Assembly (NCBI RefSeq): GCF_000422085.1
Contig: NC_021741.1
Coordinates: forward strand, 2,356,001 to 2,420,000
Length of the DNA stretch: 64,000 nucleotides
From: Serratia liquefaciens ATCC 27592
Lineage (GTDB): Bacteria; Pseudomonadota; Gammaproteobacteria; Enterobacterales; Enterobacteriaceae
Direction of reading: 5' to 3'
Position numbers and translations under genes: made by a program. Positions 8,817 to 18,597 of this stretch are shown one piece after another. The notes under the pieces were generated by a model. It did no database searches. It saw only the letters and a program-made list of their open reading frames with translations, and was not told the origin of the DNA. Position 1 is the stretch's first letter; the number at the start of each line of letters is the position of its first letter.

Positions 8817-9506
8817 ATGTCACGCACCGAGCGTCTACTCGAGCTGATGCAAATCTTGCGACGGCATCGCTACCCGGTTGCCGGCCACGCATTGGCGCAG
8901 GAAATGAATATCAGCATGCGCACGCTGTATCGCGATATTGCCACCTTGCAGCAGCAGGGTGCCGAGATTGTTGGGGAGGCGGGCGTGGGATATGTACTGC
9001 GGCCGGGGTTTATGCTGCCGCCGATGATGTTCTCACAGCAGGAAATTGAAGCACTGGTGTTGGGCATGCGCTGGGTAGGCCGCCGGGGCGACAGTCAGTT
9101 AGCCGAAGCGGCCAAGAATGCCCTGGTAAAAATTGCCGACGTGCTGCCTGCAGCATTACGCGACGAGCTAGAGGCCAGCACGTTGTTGATTGGCCCCTTG
9201 GATTTGATCAAGGTGGCGGACGAAACCCTGGTGTTGATCCGCGAAGTCATTCGCCAGGAACGCAAGCTCGAGGTGCATTACTGCGATAACGACGGCAATG
9301 AAAGCGAGCGTATCCTCTGGCCTTTTGCCCTCGGTTATTTTGAGCAGGCGAGGATGCTGGTGGCCTGGTGCGAACTGCGTCAGTCATTCCGCCATTTTCG
9401 TCTCGATCGTATCCGGTTGGCTACGCCGCTGGCGCAACGCTATCCACGAGGACGCCGCCTGCTGATGAAAGAGTGGCATCAATCGCAGGGCATCCCTACA
9501 CAGTAA
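8817..9506 (+). CDS. HTH/WYL-domain transcriptional regulator (YafY-like)
   Basis: This 229-residue protein has an N-terminal HTH_11-type helix-turn-helix (RTERLLELMQILRRHRYPV to MRTLYRDIATLQQQG, residues 3-50). A C-terminal WYL-type ligand domain contains LEVHYCDNDGNESERILWPFALGYF and HFRLDRI. Family members bind DNA as dimers and respond to small ligands or nucleic acids. The start has GGAGA just upstream. It is 89 bases ahead of a co-oriented VOC-family gene, suggesting a regulator-target pair. The ligand is unknown. Confidence 0.88.
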   Translation: MSRTERLLELMQILRRHRYPVAGHALAQEMNISMRTLYRDIATLQQQGAEIVGEAGVGYVLRPGFMLPPMMFSQQEIEALVLGMRWVGRRGDSQLAEAAKNALVKIADVLPAALRDELEASTLLIGPLDLIKVADETLVLIREVIRQERKLEVHYCDNDGNESERILWPFALGYFEQARMLVAWCELRQSFRHFRLDRIRLATPLAQRYPRGRRLLMKEWHQSQGIPTQ

Positions 9507-9595
9507 TCCCACACTGCTGCCAAAAACTGTCAGTAGGGGCGCTTAGTCTTAAGGTCTCGGGAGCCAGCCGGTTCCCTCACCCTAAGGTTAATGCG

Positions 9596-9964
9596 ATGAC
9601 AACCCCAAATATGACCCTTCTCTATGTCGATAACCCAGAAAAAAGCGCCATCTTCTACCGTCATTTACTGGGGCAGGAGCCGGTGGAGCTTTCGCCCACT
9701 TTTGCGCTGTTTGTGTTGAGTAACGGCCTCAAATTGGCCATGTGGTCGAAGCATACCGTGCAGCCTGGCGCGACGGTGACCGGTGGCGGTGGTGAACTCG
9801 GTTTTCTGTGCGAATTGCCGCAGCAGGTGGATGCGCTTTATCAGCAGTGGCGCGATCGGGGGCTAAATATCATTCAGCCGCCGGTGACGCTGGACTTCGG
9901 TCATAGCTTCGTCGCCAGCGATCCTGACGGCCACCGTCTGCGGGTTTACAGCCTCAGCGAGTAG
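9596..9964 (+). CDS. VOC superfamily (glyoxalase/bleomycin-resistance fold) protein
   Basis: This 122-residue protein starts MTTPNMTLLYVDNPEKSAIFYRHLLG, the typical first beta-alpha-beta unit of a vicinal oxygen chelate fold. It ends FGHSFVASDPDGHRLRVYSL, the typical last strand set with the DPDGH motif. Such proteins include metal-dependent isomerases, dioxygenases and drug-binding resistance proteins; the substrate cannot be read here. The ATG at 9596 has AAGG about eight bases upstream; the longer open frame overlaps the regulator and lacks support. Its 3' end overlaps the convergent tus gene by 11 bases. Confidence 0.85.
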   Translation: MTTPNMTLLYVDNPEKSAIFYRHLLGQEPVELSPTFALFVLSNGLKLAMWSKHTVQPGATVTGGGGELGFLCELPQQVDALYQQWRDRGLNIIQPPVTLDFGHSFVASDPDGHRLRVYSLSE

Positions 9965-10892
9965 GGGCGTCGGTATACAGGTGGAGCCGTTTGATCAGCA
10001 ACCTCAACGGCTTGGCGTCCGGCTTATATTTATGTTTGACCGTCGCCGCGTCGTAATTGAACAACTCGCCAATCTTCGGCACCTGGGCGCCATGTTCCAC
10101 CTGGCATAGTGCAATCAGCGGCAACGGGCAGGGGTGCTGCACCTGTTTTTGCTGCGGCTGATACCATACCCGCGCAATGGGTTGTACTTTCACTGGCCGC
10201 TTGATTTTCAGCGCCGCCTGCTGGGGCAGGCGACTGACATCATCGATTTCACGGCTGACCAGTTCTGCCCACTGTTCACGGTTATGTGGCGGTACCGCTC
10301 GGCCGGCTTTCAGGCTTTTTTCCAGTTGCGCCAGAATATCGTCGCGCTTTACGTTCTTGATAATATGCTTGTTGGCCCAACCGAAACGCACCGAGTCCGG
10401 ATCCGTCACAACGGTCAAACTACGGTAGGCGCTAAGAGTAATCAGGCCGTGCAGATGAGTATGAACGAAGTCAAAGCGTTGCTCCGGCGCCAGGCCGGAA
10501 TCGACGGTAATAATCTGTTCCAGCTCGGCTTTCAGCCGGTTTATCAGACCAATTTGCGTCTGGATCTGCAGATATTCCGGCGGCTCTACCGCCAGGCAAA
10601 TAACGCCGGGCAGGCGTACCGCCGCCTTGCTGCTGACGTTGTGTTTATTGTGATGGATAAATAACCGCTGATAATGCTCCAGCGCCAGGTCGCGTGCGGC
10701 CTGGCCGACATGCTGCTCGACGGCAATCTGTTCTACCGTCGCATGCTCTTTGCCTTTCTCGATTTCCGGCAGGCTGAACACCCTGCCGGCTAACAAACGT
10801 AACGGTAAAACCTGCTGGTGGAGGGCTGTCAGCGCCTGTTCCAGTTGGTTAAAACAACCATTCATCCTGCCAATTAAATCGTATTTATCCAT
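9954..10892 (-). CDS. tus: DNA replication terminus site-binding protein
   Basis: Tus binds Ter sites as a monomer and arrests the DnaB helicase from one direction only, trapping forks in the terminus. The 312-residue protein aligns along its length with E. coli Tus (309). It keeps the pocket that captures the flipped cytosine: isoleucine in RLFIHH, phenylalanine and histidine in RFDFVHTHLHGLITL, and the glutamate in KGKEHAT. The DNA-binding core LKIKRPVKVQPIARVWY and FGWANKHIIKN are nearly unchanged. A Ter sequence sits 16-31 bases upstream of the start, so the gene is probably autorepressed as in E. coli. Confidence 0.97.
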   Translation of the reverse strand: MDKYDLIGRMNGCFNQLEQALTALHQQVLPLRLLAGRVFSLPEIEKGKEHATVEQIAVEQHVGQAARDLALEHYQRLFIHHNKHNVSSKAAVRLPGVICLAVEPPEYLQIQTQIGLINRLKAELEQIITVDSGLAPEQRFDFVHTHLHGLITLSAYRSLTVVTDPDSVRFGWANKHIIKNVKRDDILAQLEKSLKAGRAVPPHNREQWAELVSREIDDVSRLPQQAALKIKRPVKVQPIARVWYQPQQKQVQHPCPLPLIALCQVEHGAQVPKIGELFNYDAATVKHKYKPDAKPLRLLIKRLHLYTDAPTR

Positions 10893-10907
10893 CTGGCACC
10901 TCTCATT

Positions 10908-10923
10908 TTAGTTACAACATACA
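10908..10923 (-). promoter_or_regulatory. Ter replication-arrest site in the tus promoter
   Basis: The minus strand reads TGTATGTTGTAACTAA. This matches the Ter consensus AGNATGTTGTAACTAA at every defined position except the first, and resembles E. coli TerB, which also lies just upstream of tus. Given the side carrying the conserved G-C pair, forks moving from high to low coordinates should be blocked. Confidence 0.93.
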
Positions 10924-11004
10924 TTAAGGAGGCGAAAAACGGAAGGGCAGCATCGGCTAAGGTGAGGAATGAGACACCGAGTGGTCCAGGCTAACCAGAG
11001 GGGT

Positions 11005-11038
11005 TAAGGCCCCCCGCACCCGTGGGTACAGGGGGGGG
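11005..11038. other. GC-rich hairpin downstream of ynfM
   Basis: Runs of C and G (CCCCCC near 11010 and an eight-G run at 11031-11038) flank an inner inverted repeat ACCC-GT-GGGT. The hairpin lies at the 3' end of ynfM and may end transcription, but no T run follows on the minus strand, so it is not a classical terminator. Confidence 0.5.
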
Positions 11039-12334
11039 TTAAACGCGAGCTGCTTCCGGCAGTTTTTTCAGGTAATGCACGACTAGCAGGGCGAGTAGCA
11101 ACATCACGCTGATAAATGCCACGACGCCATTCCAACCGAAGCTGTGCCAGAAAACACCGCCGAGGGTCCCGGCGACGCTGGAGCCAACGTAATAGCAGAA
11201 TAAATACAGCGAGGATGCCTGCCCCTTGGCACGGCGGGCGCGACGTCCGATCCAACTGCTGGCAACCGAATGGGCGGCAAAGAAACCGGCGGTGAACAGC
11301 ATCATGCCGATAAAAATCACCGCGACCGGGGCCAGGGCAGTAATCAGTATCCCGATCAGCATAATCAGGGTCGAAGCCAATAACACTGGCCCGCGGCCGA
11401 AGCGGGACGTCATGGCACCGGCCTTCGGCGAACTGTATGAACCTGTCAGATAGACCACCGACAACAGGCCGACAATCGCCTGGCTCAGGTGGTAAGGATC
11501 AGCCAGCAGGCGGTAACCAATATAGTTGAACATGGTGACAAAGCTGCCCATCAGCAGAAAGCCTTCGGCAAACAGCAGCGGCAGGCCTTTATCGTGCCAG
11601 TGCAGACGGAAGTTGATCAGCAGGGTACGTGGGCGCAACGAACTGGCGCGAAAATGTTTTGAAGCGGGCAAAATACGCCAGAACATGCAGGCGGCGGCCA
11701 GAGCGAATAGCCCGATCACCGCCAGTGACACGCGCCAGGAGAAGAAGTCGGTCAGCACCCCGGTGACCAATCGGCCGCTCATGCCGCCGATGGAATTCCC
11801 GCTGATATACAGCCCCATGGAAAAAGCGACAAAACTGGGGTGGATCTCTTCGCTCAAATAGGTCATGCCAACGGCGGCGACTCCGCTCAGGGAAAGCCCG
11901 ATCAGCGCACGCATTAGCAGAATGCCTTGCCAACTGGTCATAAAGGCGCAAATCAGGGTACAAATTGCCGCCAGCAGCAGCGCCACAACCATCACCGGTT
12001 TACGGCCGATAGCGTCAGACAGCGGGCCGGTAAACATCAGGCCCAGGGCCAGCAATCCGGTAGACACCGACAGCGACAGGCTGCTTTCCGCTGGGGAGAT
12101 GCCAAAGTCTTGCGACAAAACCGGCAGAATCGGTTGCACGCAATACAGCAAGGCGAAGGTAGCCAGTCCGGCGGAAAACAGCGCCAGGGTCACGCGCATA
12201 AACTGCGGCGTACCGCGCTCGATGTAGGGAAGTTTGTTAAGAGTGGAACGTTGGGTTTTTGGCGCAGCAGCCGCGTCGTCGTTAGCGGCCAGCGTCGACG
12301 GCATACCGGCCGCAGAACGCACAGGGGTTGTCAC
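11039..12334 (-). CDS. ynfM: MFS efflux transporter YnfM
   Basis: This is a 12-helix major facilitator superfamily drug/sugar exporter of the inner membrane. The core is almost identical to E. coli YnfM: RGTPQFMRVTLALFSAGLATF, the motif-A sequence GPLSDAIGRKPVM, YLSEEIHPSFVAFSMGLY and SSWIGRRARRAKGQASSLYLF. The start is a GTG behind AAGGA; an in-frame ATG ten codons later (12302-12304) is an alternative. The hydrophilic N-terminal extension of about 45 residues before the first helix is also present in E. coli. It is divergent from the LysR gene ynfL, 99 bases away, which is the likely regulator. Natural substrates are not established. Confidence 0.93.
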   Translation of the reverse strand: MTTPVRSAAGMPSTLAANDDAAAAPKTQRSTLNKLPYIERGTPQFMRVTLALFSAGLATFALLYCVQPILPVLSQDFGISPAESSLSLSVSTGLLALGLMFTGPLSDAIGRKPVMVVALLLAAICTLICAFMTSWQGILLMRALIGLSLSGVAAVGMTYLSEEIHPSFVAFSMGLYISGNSIGGMSGRLVTGVLTDFFSWRVSLAVIGLFALAAACMFWRILPASKHFRASSLRPRTLLINFRLHWHDKGLPLLFAEGFLLMGSFVTMFNYIGYRLLADPYHLSQAIVGLLSVVYLTGSYSSPKAGAMTSRFGRGPVLLASTLIMLIGILITALAPVAVIFIGMMLFTAGFFAAHSVASSWIGRRARRAKGQASSLYLFCYYVGSSVAGTLGGVFWHSFGWNGVVAFISVMLLLALLVVHYLKKLPEAARV

Positions 12335-12433
12335 AGTCTTTCCTTACACAGCACTTGATGAGTTAACAAAATGATAGGGAGAGGGCAGTTTTTTGTCTAA
12401 TATATTAATAATTAAAATTAAGACGTTTAAAGT

Positions 12434-13324
12434 ATGAATATTGAGTTGAGGCATCTGCGTTATTTTATCGCCGTGGCGGAAGAGTTGCATTTTGGCCGTG
12501 CAGCGGAGCGGCTGCGTATTTCACAACCGCCGCTCAGCCAACAAATCCAGGCGCTGGAGGAAATGGTCGGCGCTCGCCTTTTGGCGCGGAATAACCGGAA
12601 TGTCAGCCTGACTCAGGCGGGAGAGATGTTTCTGAAAGAAGCCTATCAGGTGCTCGATCAGGTCAGTCGTGCGGCGGAAAAGGCAGCGCGATTGGAACGC
12701 GGCGAACTTGGCGAACTGACCATTGGTTTCACCTCTTCGGCACCCTTTATCAGCGTAGTGTCGCGCAGCCTGCGGGCTTTCCGTCAGCAACACCCGCAGG
12801 TGCACATCAAGATGCGAGAAGTGAATACCAAGCAGCAGATCGAACCTTTGCTCAATGGCGAGCTCGATTTGGGCGTGATGCGTAACACCCGCTTGCCGGA
12901 CGTGTTGAAACATCAGCTTTTGCTGTGTGAGCCCCTGGTGGCGGTGGTGCCGGAAGGGCATCCGCTAACCCAGGTGGCTTCCGGTACCTTGCGTTTCCAA
13001 CATTTGGCGGAAGAACCCTTTGTGTTTTTCTCGCGTGAGGTGGGAACCGCGTTGCATGACGAAATTTTGTCGCTGCTGGCCAAGGCGGGGATCACGCCCT
13101 ATATCACTCAGGAAGTTGGCGAGGCGATGACCATCATTGGCCTGGTGTCTTCTGGCCTGGGTATCTCTATACTTCCGGCGTCTTTCGCCCGGGTTAGAAT
13201 CGACGGAGTACAATATTTGCCGCTGGCGGAGCCGGAGGCGATGACTGAAGTGTGGCTGGTGCACCATCGTCAACGGCCGTTGACGGCGGCAGCAAAATCC
13301 TTGATGGCGTTACTGTTGCCCTGA
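12434..13324 (+). CDS. ynfL: LysR-family transcriptional regulator YnfL
   Basis: This 296-residue protein has the LysR winged helix-turn-helix at residues 1-60 (MNIELRHLRYFIAVAEELHFGRAAERL, ISQPPLSQQIQALE) and a LysR substrate-binding domain to the C-terminus. It is divergently oriented to ynfM across 99 bases, as in E. coli, the usual arrangement in which the regulator controls both genes from the shared promoter region. The effector is unknown. The next gene, mlc, is co-oriented but 159 bases away and probably has its own promoter. Confidence 0.93.
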   Translation: MNIELRHLRYFIAVAEELHFGRAAERLRISQPPLSQQIQALEEMVGARLLARNNRNVSLTQAGEMFLKEAYQVLDQVSRAAEKAARLERGELGELTIGFTSSAPFISVVSRSLRAFRQQHPQVHIKMREVNTKQQIEPLLNGELDLGVMRNTRLPDVLKHQLLLCEPLVAVVPEGHPLTQVASGTLRFQHLAEEPFVFFSREVGTALHDEILSLLAKAGITPYITQEVGEAMTIIGLVSSGLGISILPASFARVRIDGVQYLPLAEPEAMTEVWLVHHRQRPLTAAAKSLMALLLP

Positions 13325-13483
13325 CGGAGCAACTGGGTAAATAAAACACAATCCGTAGCGAAAGCAGGGTGAATTTGTGCAGCAAATCACATAACGAATC
13401 AAATAGTTGACGCTGTATTCCAAAAGCCCCACCATAGCCGATAGTCTTTATTTAGAAGCGCGAAAAATAGTAGGAGCAGGTTT

Positions 13484-14701
13484 GTGATTGCTGTTGGGCA
13501 GCCTGGGCATATTGATCAAATCAAGCAAACAAATGCAGGGGCAGTTTATCGGTTAATCGATCAACTGGGCCCAATTTCGCGCATCGAACTGTCAAAGCGA
13601 GCACAGCTGGCGCCCGCCAGCATCACCAAAATCGTGCGGGAGCTGTTGGAAGCCCATCTGGTTAAAGAAACCGAATATCAGGAAGTGGGCAGCCGCGGCC
13701 GCCCGGCGGTGGGCCTGGTGCTGGACACCGAAGCCTGGCATTACCTTTCCGCCCGCATCAGCCGTGGCACCATCACGCTGGCGCTGCGTGATATCAGCAG
13801 CAAGCTGGTAGTTGAGGAAATCCTCCCCCTGGCCGCCGAACACCCCGATCCGCTGCTGAAACGCATTCTGACCGAAGTCGATCAGTTCTTTATCCGCCAT
13901 CAAAGCAAACTGGAGCGGTTGACGGCCATTGCCATTACCTTACCGGGGATGGTGGATGCGATTTCCGGCGTGGTGCATCGCATGCCGTTTTACGACGTGG
14001 AAGATATGCCCTTGGGGCCGGCGTTGGAAACGCGCACCGGTCTGCCGGTGTATCTGCAGCACGACATCAGCGCCTGGACCATGGCCGAAGCCTTATACGG
14101 CGCTTCACGCGGCAGCCAAAACGTCATTCAGGTGGTGATCGATCATAACGTCGGCGCCGGCGTCATCACCGGTGGTCGGGTGCTGCATGCCGGTAGCCGC
14201 AGCGTGGTAGAGATTGGTCATACCCAGGTCGACCCTTACGGCAAACGCTGTTACTGCGGCAACCACGGCTGCCTGGAAACCGTAGCCAGTATCGAGAATA
14301 TGTTGGAAATCGCCCGCACGCGGCTCGGGACCTCGATGAGCTCCAGCCTGCACGGCATGCCGCTGACGGTCGAATCGCTGTGTGATGCGGCGCTGGCAGG
14401 CGACCAACTGGCCAAAGATATCATCCTTGGCGTGGGCCACAGCGTAGGCCGTATCCTGGCTATCATGGTCAACCTGTTCAATCCGGAAAAAATCCTGGTC
14501 GGCTCCCCGCTAAACCGCGCGGCGGAAATTCTGCACCCGGCCATTGCCTCCTGCATTCGTCAGCAATCTCTGCCAGCTTACAGCGAGCATATTAAGGTAG
14601 AGTCCACCCAGTTCTTCAACAAAGGCACCATGCCTGGTGCGGCTTTGGTGAAAGAAGCGTTATACAACGGTTCACTATTGGTTCAGTTGCTGCAAGGCTA
14701 A
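13484..14701 (+). CDS. mlc: Transcriptional repressor of sugar metabolism Mlc (DgsA)
   Basis: Mlc is a ROK-family repressor of PTS genes; it is released from DNA when the unphosphorylated glucose transporter PtsG sequesters it at the membrane. The 405-residue protein is collinear with E. coli Mlc (406) and shares the GTG start, the N-terminal PGHIDQIKQTNAGAVYRLID, the helix-turn-helix SKRAQLAPASITKIVREL, and the zinc site formed by EIGHTQVDPYGKRCYCGNHGCLE. AGGAG precedes the GTG. It has the same neighbours as in E. coli (ynfL before, ynfK after). Confidence 0.97.
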   Translation: MIAVGQPGHIDQIKQTNAGAVYRLIDQLGPISRIELSKRAQLAPASITKIVRELLEAHLVKETEYQEVGSRGRPAVGLVLDTEAWHYLSARISRGTITLALRDISSKLVVEEILPLAAEHPDPLLKRILTEVDQFFIRHQSKLERLTAIAITLPGMVDAISGVVHRMPFYDVEDMPLGPALETRTGLPVYLQHDISAWTMAEALYGASRGSQNVIQVVIDHNVGAGVITGGRVLHAGSRSVVEIGHTQVDPYGKRCYCGNHGCLETVASIENMLEIARTRLGTSMSSSLHGMPLTVESLCDAALAGDQLAKDIILGVGHSVGRILAIMVNLFNPEKILVGSPLNRAAEILHPAIASCIRQQSLPAYSEHIKVESTQFFNKGTMPGAALVKEALYNGSLLVQLLQG

Positions 14702-14853
14702 CACCAATCAGTAATACTTATCGTTTAACGCCAAAATGTTGCGCTACCTCAAGCTCGTGCCTGTCGGCATCCTCTAGACTTTTCCCCGTTCGACTCTTTC
14801 GCCGTAAACCCGGCGATATTTTGGTTAACGGTGTATCTCGGGGCAATTAAGTC

Positions 14854-15525
14854 ATGTTAACGCGTTTATTTGTAACAGGAACGGATACCGATGTCGGTAA
14901 AACCGTGGTTTCTCGCGCTTTGTTGCAGGCCTTTGCCGCACAGGGCCGCTCAGTGGCCGGCTACAAGCCGGTTGCCGCACGCTGTCAGGAAACCAGTGAA
15001 GGCCTTCGCAATAAAGACGCTTTGGTTCTGCAGGCTTCTTCAACTCTGCCGCTGTCATATCAGGAAATTAATCCCATCACCTGTCTGGAAGAAGTGTTTC
15101 ACGCGCAACCTACCGACGATATCAACTATGGTGTGATGAGCAGCGGACTGCAGCATCTATCCGCCAAGGCCGATACCGTGGTGGTCGAGGGCAGTGGCGG
15201 CTGGCGCGTGCTGATGAACGACATGCGGCCTTATGCCGAATGGGTGGTGCAGGAGCAACTGCCGGTAGTTTTAGTGGTGGGGATTAAATTGGGCTGTGTC
15301 AGCCATGCGTTGTTAACGGCTCAGTCGATCATTAATGACGGCTTACCTTTGCTGGGCTGGGTGGCTAACCGCATTAACCCGGGGCTGGCGCACTATGCCG
15401 AAACCATCGACGCGTTGCAGCAGCGCATTCCTGCGCCGTTGCTGGGTGAAATTCCTTATCTGCCGCGGGCTGAGCAGCGTGAATTGGCGCATTACCTGGA
15501 TATCTCACCGCTGCTGAACCGCTAG
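14854..15525 (+). CDS. ynfK: ATP-dependent dethiobiotin synthetase paralogue (BioD2/YnfK)
   Basis: This 223-residue P-loop protein belongs to the BioD family, which closes the ureido ring of dethiobiotin from 7,8-diaminopelargonate, CO2 and ATP. The Walker A loop is GTDTDVGKT at residues 8-16. [23 protein letters not shown] is the BioD active-site segment, and [19 protein letters not shown] is nearly the same as in E. coli YnfK. The location after mlc is conserved. It is a second BioD outside any bio operon, so its physiological substrate is uncertain. The 3' end overlaps the convergent clcB by 4 bases. Confidence 0.93.
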   Translation: MLTRLFVTGTDTDVGKTVVSRALLQAFAAQGRSVAGYKPVAARCQETSEGLRNKDALVLQASSTLPLSYQEINPITCLEEVFHAQPTDDINYGVMSSGLQHLSAKADTVVVEGSGGWRVLMNDMRPYAEWVVQEQLPVVLVVGIKLGCVSHALLTAQSIINDGLPLLGWVANRINPGLAHYAETIDALQQRIPAPLLGEIPYLPRAEQRELAHYLDISPLLNR

Positions 15526-16802
15526 GCGTTGTGATAGACCGACACCGAGCGCAAACCCCGTGAAACGGTAGTGGCGATCACGCAGGCCAGCAAAATGCCC
15601 GGCAGCAGGGTGTATTCACCGGTCATTTCGAACACCATCAACGCAGCCATGATCGGCGCGTGGGTGGTTGCGGCCAGCAGCGTGGCCATACCGGTCAGCG
15701 CCATCAGCAGCGGCACCGCGCTGCCCAGTTCCGGCCAGGTGGCGCACAGTTGCCCAACCACCGAACCCAGGGCGGCCCCGACAAACAGCGTTGGCGTGAA
15801 TACGCCGCCGGGCGCTCCGGAACCGCTGCTGGCGAGCACCGCCAACAGTTTACAAATCAGAATGGCGCCAACCAGCAATACGCCGGGCGGCGCACTGAGC
15901 AGTGACTGCACCACGCTGTAGCCATTGCCCCACACCTCAGGAAACAGCAGCGAAAGCAACCCCACGATCAACCCGCCGAGCGCCAATTGCAAAGGGGGCT
16001 TCAGGCGCAGCGAACGGAAAGCATGGCCGCTGGCCTGCATCGCCCATAAAAATAGCGGGCCGCAAATGCCGGCCAATACGCCCAGTAGCGCCATCAGCAA
16101 ATATTGCACTGGCCAGGGGGCGGGCAGAGGCTCAACCAGGTACAGCGGCGCCTGGCCACCGTTAAGCAAGTTGGTCATCAGCAGTGCGCAAACGGCGGCA
16201 ATCACCACCGGGCCCAGCGAGGCCAGCATCAGCGTGCCAAACAGGATTTCCGCAATAAACAGGCTGCCTGCCAACGGGGCGTGGTAGGCACTGGCCATCC
16301 CGGCAGCCGCGGCGCAGGCGACCCACAGTTTCCATTCTTTCTCGTGGGTGAAGCGTTGAGCAAACACGGAACCTACCAGCGCGGCCAGCAGGATCATCGC
16401 ACCTTCGCGACCGATGGCGCTGCCGCTGGAGACCACCAGCAGCGAAGCAAGGCATTTCACCAGACTGGCACTGACGTCCAGCCGCCCGTCGCCGGTTTCG
16501 ATCGCTTCCATATAATCGGTTGGCGCTATCTGTCGTTGATGTTGATAGCGCTGGTAAACCCACAGCAGCGTGCCCGCCGCCAGGCCGCCTAACGCTGGGG
16601 TCAGCGCCCTTCGCCAGGCCGGTAACGCGGAGGCGGCAGCGACAAGACTGCCGCTCTCATGGTCGAGCAACAGCCATTCCAGGCCCAGCATCGCACGGTG
16701 AAACAGCCAAACCACCAACGCGGCGGCGATACCAAGAAAGATGGCAATAAACAGGCGGCGCAGCAGGGCGCGATAGTGGTGCAGGTGGACCCATCGTTTC
16801 AT
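15522..16802 (-). CDS. clcB: CLC-type voltage-gated chloride channel/antiporter ClcB
   Basis: This 426-residue inner-membrane protein of the CLC family probably exchanges chloride for protons. The selectivity-filter motifs are present: [10 protein letters not shown], with the gating glutamate of the GREG motif, and [12 protein letters not shown]. The segments [15 protein letters not shown] and [27 protein letters not shown] match E. coli ClcB. In E. coli this protein helps acid resistance. The gene converges on ynfK with a 4-base overlap, as expected from conserved synteny. Confidence 0.95.
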   Translation of the reverse strand: MKRWVHLHHYRALLRRLFIAIFLGIAAALVVWLFHRAMLGLEWLLLDHESGSLVAAASALPAWRRALTPALGGLAAGTLLWVYQRYQHQRQIAPTDYMEAIETGDGRLDVSASLVKCLASLLVVSSGSAIGREGAMILLAALVGSVFAQRFTHEKEWKLWVACAAAAGMASAYHAPLAGSLFIAEILFGTLMLASLGPVVIAAVCALLMTNLLNGGQAPLYLVEPLPAPWPVQYLLMALLGVLAGICGPLFLWAMQASGHAFRSLRLKPPLQLALGGLIVGLLSLLFPEVWGNGYSVVQSLLSAPPGVLLVGAILICKLLAVLASSGSGAPGGVFTPTLFVGAALGSVVGQLCATWPELGSAVPLLMALTGMATLLAATTHAPIMAALMVFEMTGEYTLLPGILLACVIATTVSRGLRSVSVYHNA

Positions 16803-17076
16803 GCGTCAGTAAAATCAGGAGAAAAATGAAAGGTTCAGCGGAGTATTGTGCTTGGCGTGTCAGCCGAAGGCCAGTGAATCTTTGCAGAATTGGCAGAGGG
16901 TTCATGGTTTAGCGGGATGGCAGGGATTCACCCTGATTTTTGTGACGATGTCACTTGAAGTTCAAATGGTGCGTTTTTCGCCAGTGAAAACAGCTAACTA
17001 GACAGCGGTAACGGCAGCGACTCGTCGGGCTGATATAATGGGATGAAAATGAGAATCCAAGGTTTGTAATCACGCT

Positions 17077-18564
17077 ATGACAAATAACGAAGCCCCAGCG
17101 CCACTCCCTCATCGTCCGTTGATCCTGATTGCCTGCATGTTGGCGATGTTTATGTCAGCCATTGAGGCGACGATTGTCGCCACGGCGATGCCCACAATTA
17201 TCGGCGACCTGGGCGGGTTTTCTCTGCTGGGCTGGGTGTTTGCAGTGTATTTATTGGCGCAGGCCATTACCATTCCGATTTATGGCCGGCTGGCGGACTT
17301 CCTCGGGCGCAAACGGGTATTTTTCTTTGGCGCCACGCTGTTTTTGCTGGGTTCGGTACTGTGCGGCTTCTCACCCAATATGTACTGGCTGATCGGTTTT
17401 CGGCTGCTGCAGGGCCTGGGTGCCGGGGCGATTATGCCGATAGCCACCACCATCATCGGCGATGTTTACAGCGCCACCGAACGGCCGAAGGTAATGGGCT
17501 ATCTGTCCAGCGTCTGGGGTGTTTCGGCGATCGTTGGCCCGCTGCTGGGCGCGTTTATCGTCCAACATCTGCCTTGGGCGTTGGTGTTCTGGGTTAATTT
17601 ACCCATTGGCCTGTTGGCGATGTTTTTCCTTGGCCGTTATTTGCCTTCTCACCAACAGCTACATAAGCATGCGTTGGATCTGGCGGGTACTGCCTGGCTG
17701 ACGCTGTTTGTTTCGGCGCTGTTGTTATCGCTGCTACAGGCCGAAAACCTCGGGTGGTGGGTGCTGCCGCTGTTAGGGGGGGCGGCCGTTGCGCTGATGT
17801 TGTTGGTTCGACAGGAGCGCCGTGCGCCGGAGCCATTGTTCCCACTGGCGCTGTGGCAAAGCCGGGTGATTGTGGCCGGCAATATTGGCGGTCTGGTTAT
17901 TGGTGCGGCGATGATGGGGATCAGCGCTTTCCTGCCGACCTTTATTCAGGGCGTGATGGGCGGGACACCGCTGGAAGCCGGTACCACGCTGGCGCTGATG
18001 TCGATTGGTTGGCCGCTGGCCAGCACCTTCAGCGGGCGGCTGATGCTGATGACGTCCTACCGTACGACGGCGCTGCTGGGCGCGCTGTTGCTGGTGGCCG
18101 GCGGGCTGATCTTATTGCTGATGCAACCGAGCGGCGGTTTGCTGTGGGGCAGAGTGGCCGCCTTTATGATCGGCGCCGGTATGGGGCTGTGCAACACCAC
18201 GTTTTTGGTTTCGGTGCAGAACGCCGCGCACCACAGCATCCGTGGCATCGCCACTGCTTGCACGGTGTTTACCCGCATGATGGGCTCGGCGATCGGTACC
18301 GCGATCTTGGGGGCCACGCTGAACATTAACCTTCAGGTTCGCTTGCCGCAAACGACCGATCCGGTCCAACAGTTGATGGAGCCGGCTACGCGTGGCGCAA
18401 TGGGGTCGGAAATGCTGGCAGAGATGACGCAGCAGGTTGCCGCCTCACTGCATTGGGTATTTTTGGTCTCCGCTATCATTTCACTGTTGGCATTGGCGGC
18501 TGCGATGTTGATCCCCGCCCGGCATCGGCCGCAGGGTGAGGGAGAAGAGGCGGAACAAGCCTAA
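17077..18564 (+). CDS. DHA2-family MFS multidrug exporter
   Basis: This 495-residue, probably 14-helix inner-membrane transporter resembles EmrB-type drug:proton antiporters. The first helix carries SAIEATIVATAMPTII, a DHA2 motif. Motif A is GRLADFLGRKRV and motif C is VGPLLGAF. It stands alone with a bidirectional terminator after it; no EmrA-like membrane fusion partner or TetR regulator is adjacent. The substrate is unknown. The 274-base region before it contains its promoter. Confidence 0.88.
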   Translation: MTNNEAPAPLPHRPLILIACMLAMFMSAIEATIVATAMPTIIGDLGGFSLLGWVFAVYLLAQAITIPIYGRLADFLGRKRVFFFGATLFLLGSVLCGFSPNMYWLIGFRLLQGLGAGAIMPIATTIIGDVYSATERPKVMGYLSSVWGVSAIVGPLLGAFIVQHLPWALVFWVNLPIGLLAMFFLGRYLPSHQQLHKHALDLAGTAWLTLFVSALLLSLLQAENLGWWVLPLLGGAAVALMLLVRQERRAPEPLFPLALWQSRVIVAGNIGGLVIGAAMMGISAFLPTFIQGVMGGTPLEAGTTLALMSIGWPLASTFSGRLMLMTSYRTTALLGALLLVAGGLILLLMQPSGGLLWGRVAAFMIGAGMGLCNTTFLVSVQNAAHHSIRGIATACTVFTRMMGSAIGTAILGATLNINLQVRLPQTTDPVQQLMEPATRGAMGSEMLAEMTQQVAASLHWVFLVSAIISLLALAAAMLIPARHRPQGEGEEAEQA

Positions 18565-18570
18565 AGGAAA

Positions 18571-18587
18571 GGGCGCTGATAGCGCCC
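18571..18587. terminator. Bidirectional hairpin terminator
   Basis: The perfect 7-bp stem GGGCGCT/AGCGCCC lies between two convergent genes. On the minus strand it is followed by TTTCCTTT, so it ends the ynfD transcript best. Confidence 0.7.
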
Positions 18588-18597
18588 TGGATCAGAA

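Noticed and set aside
9368..9595. Extended N-terminus of the VOC protein
   Set aside because: The extension overlaps the regulator gene and is not of VOC character; an ATG with AAGG at 9596 starts the conserved domain.
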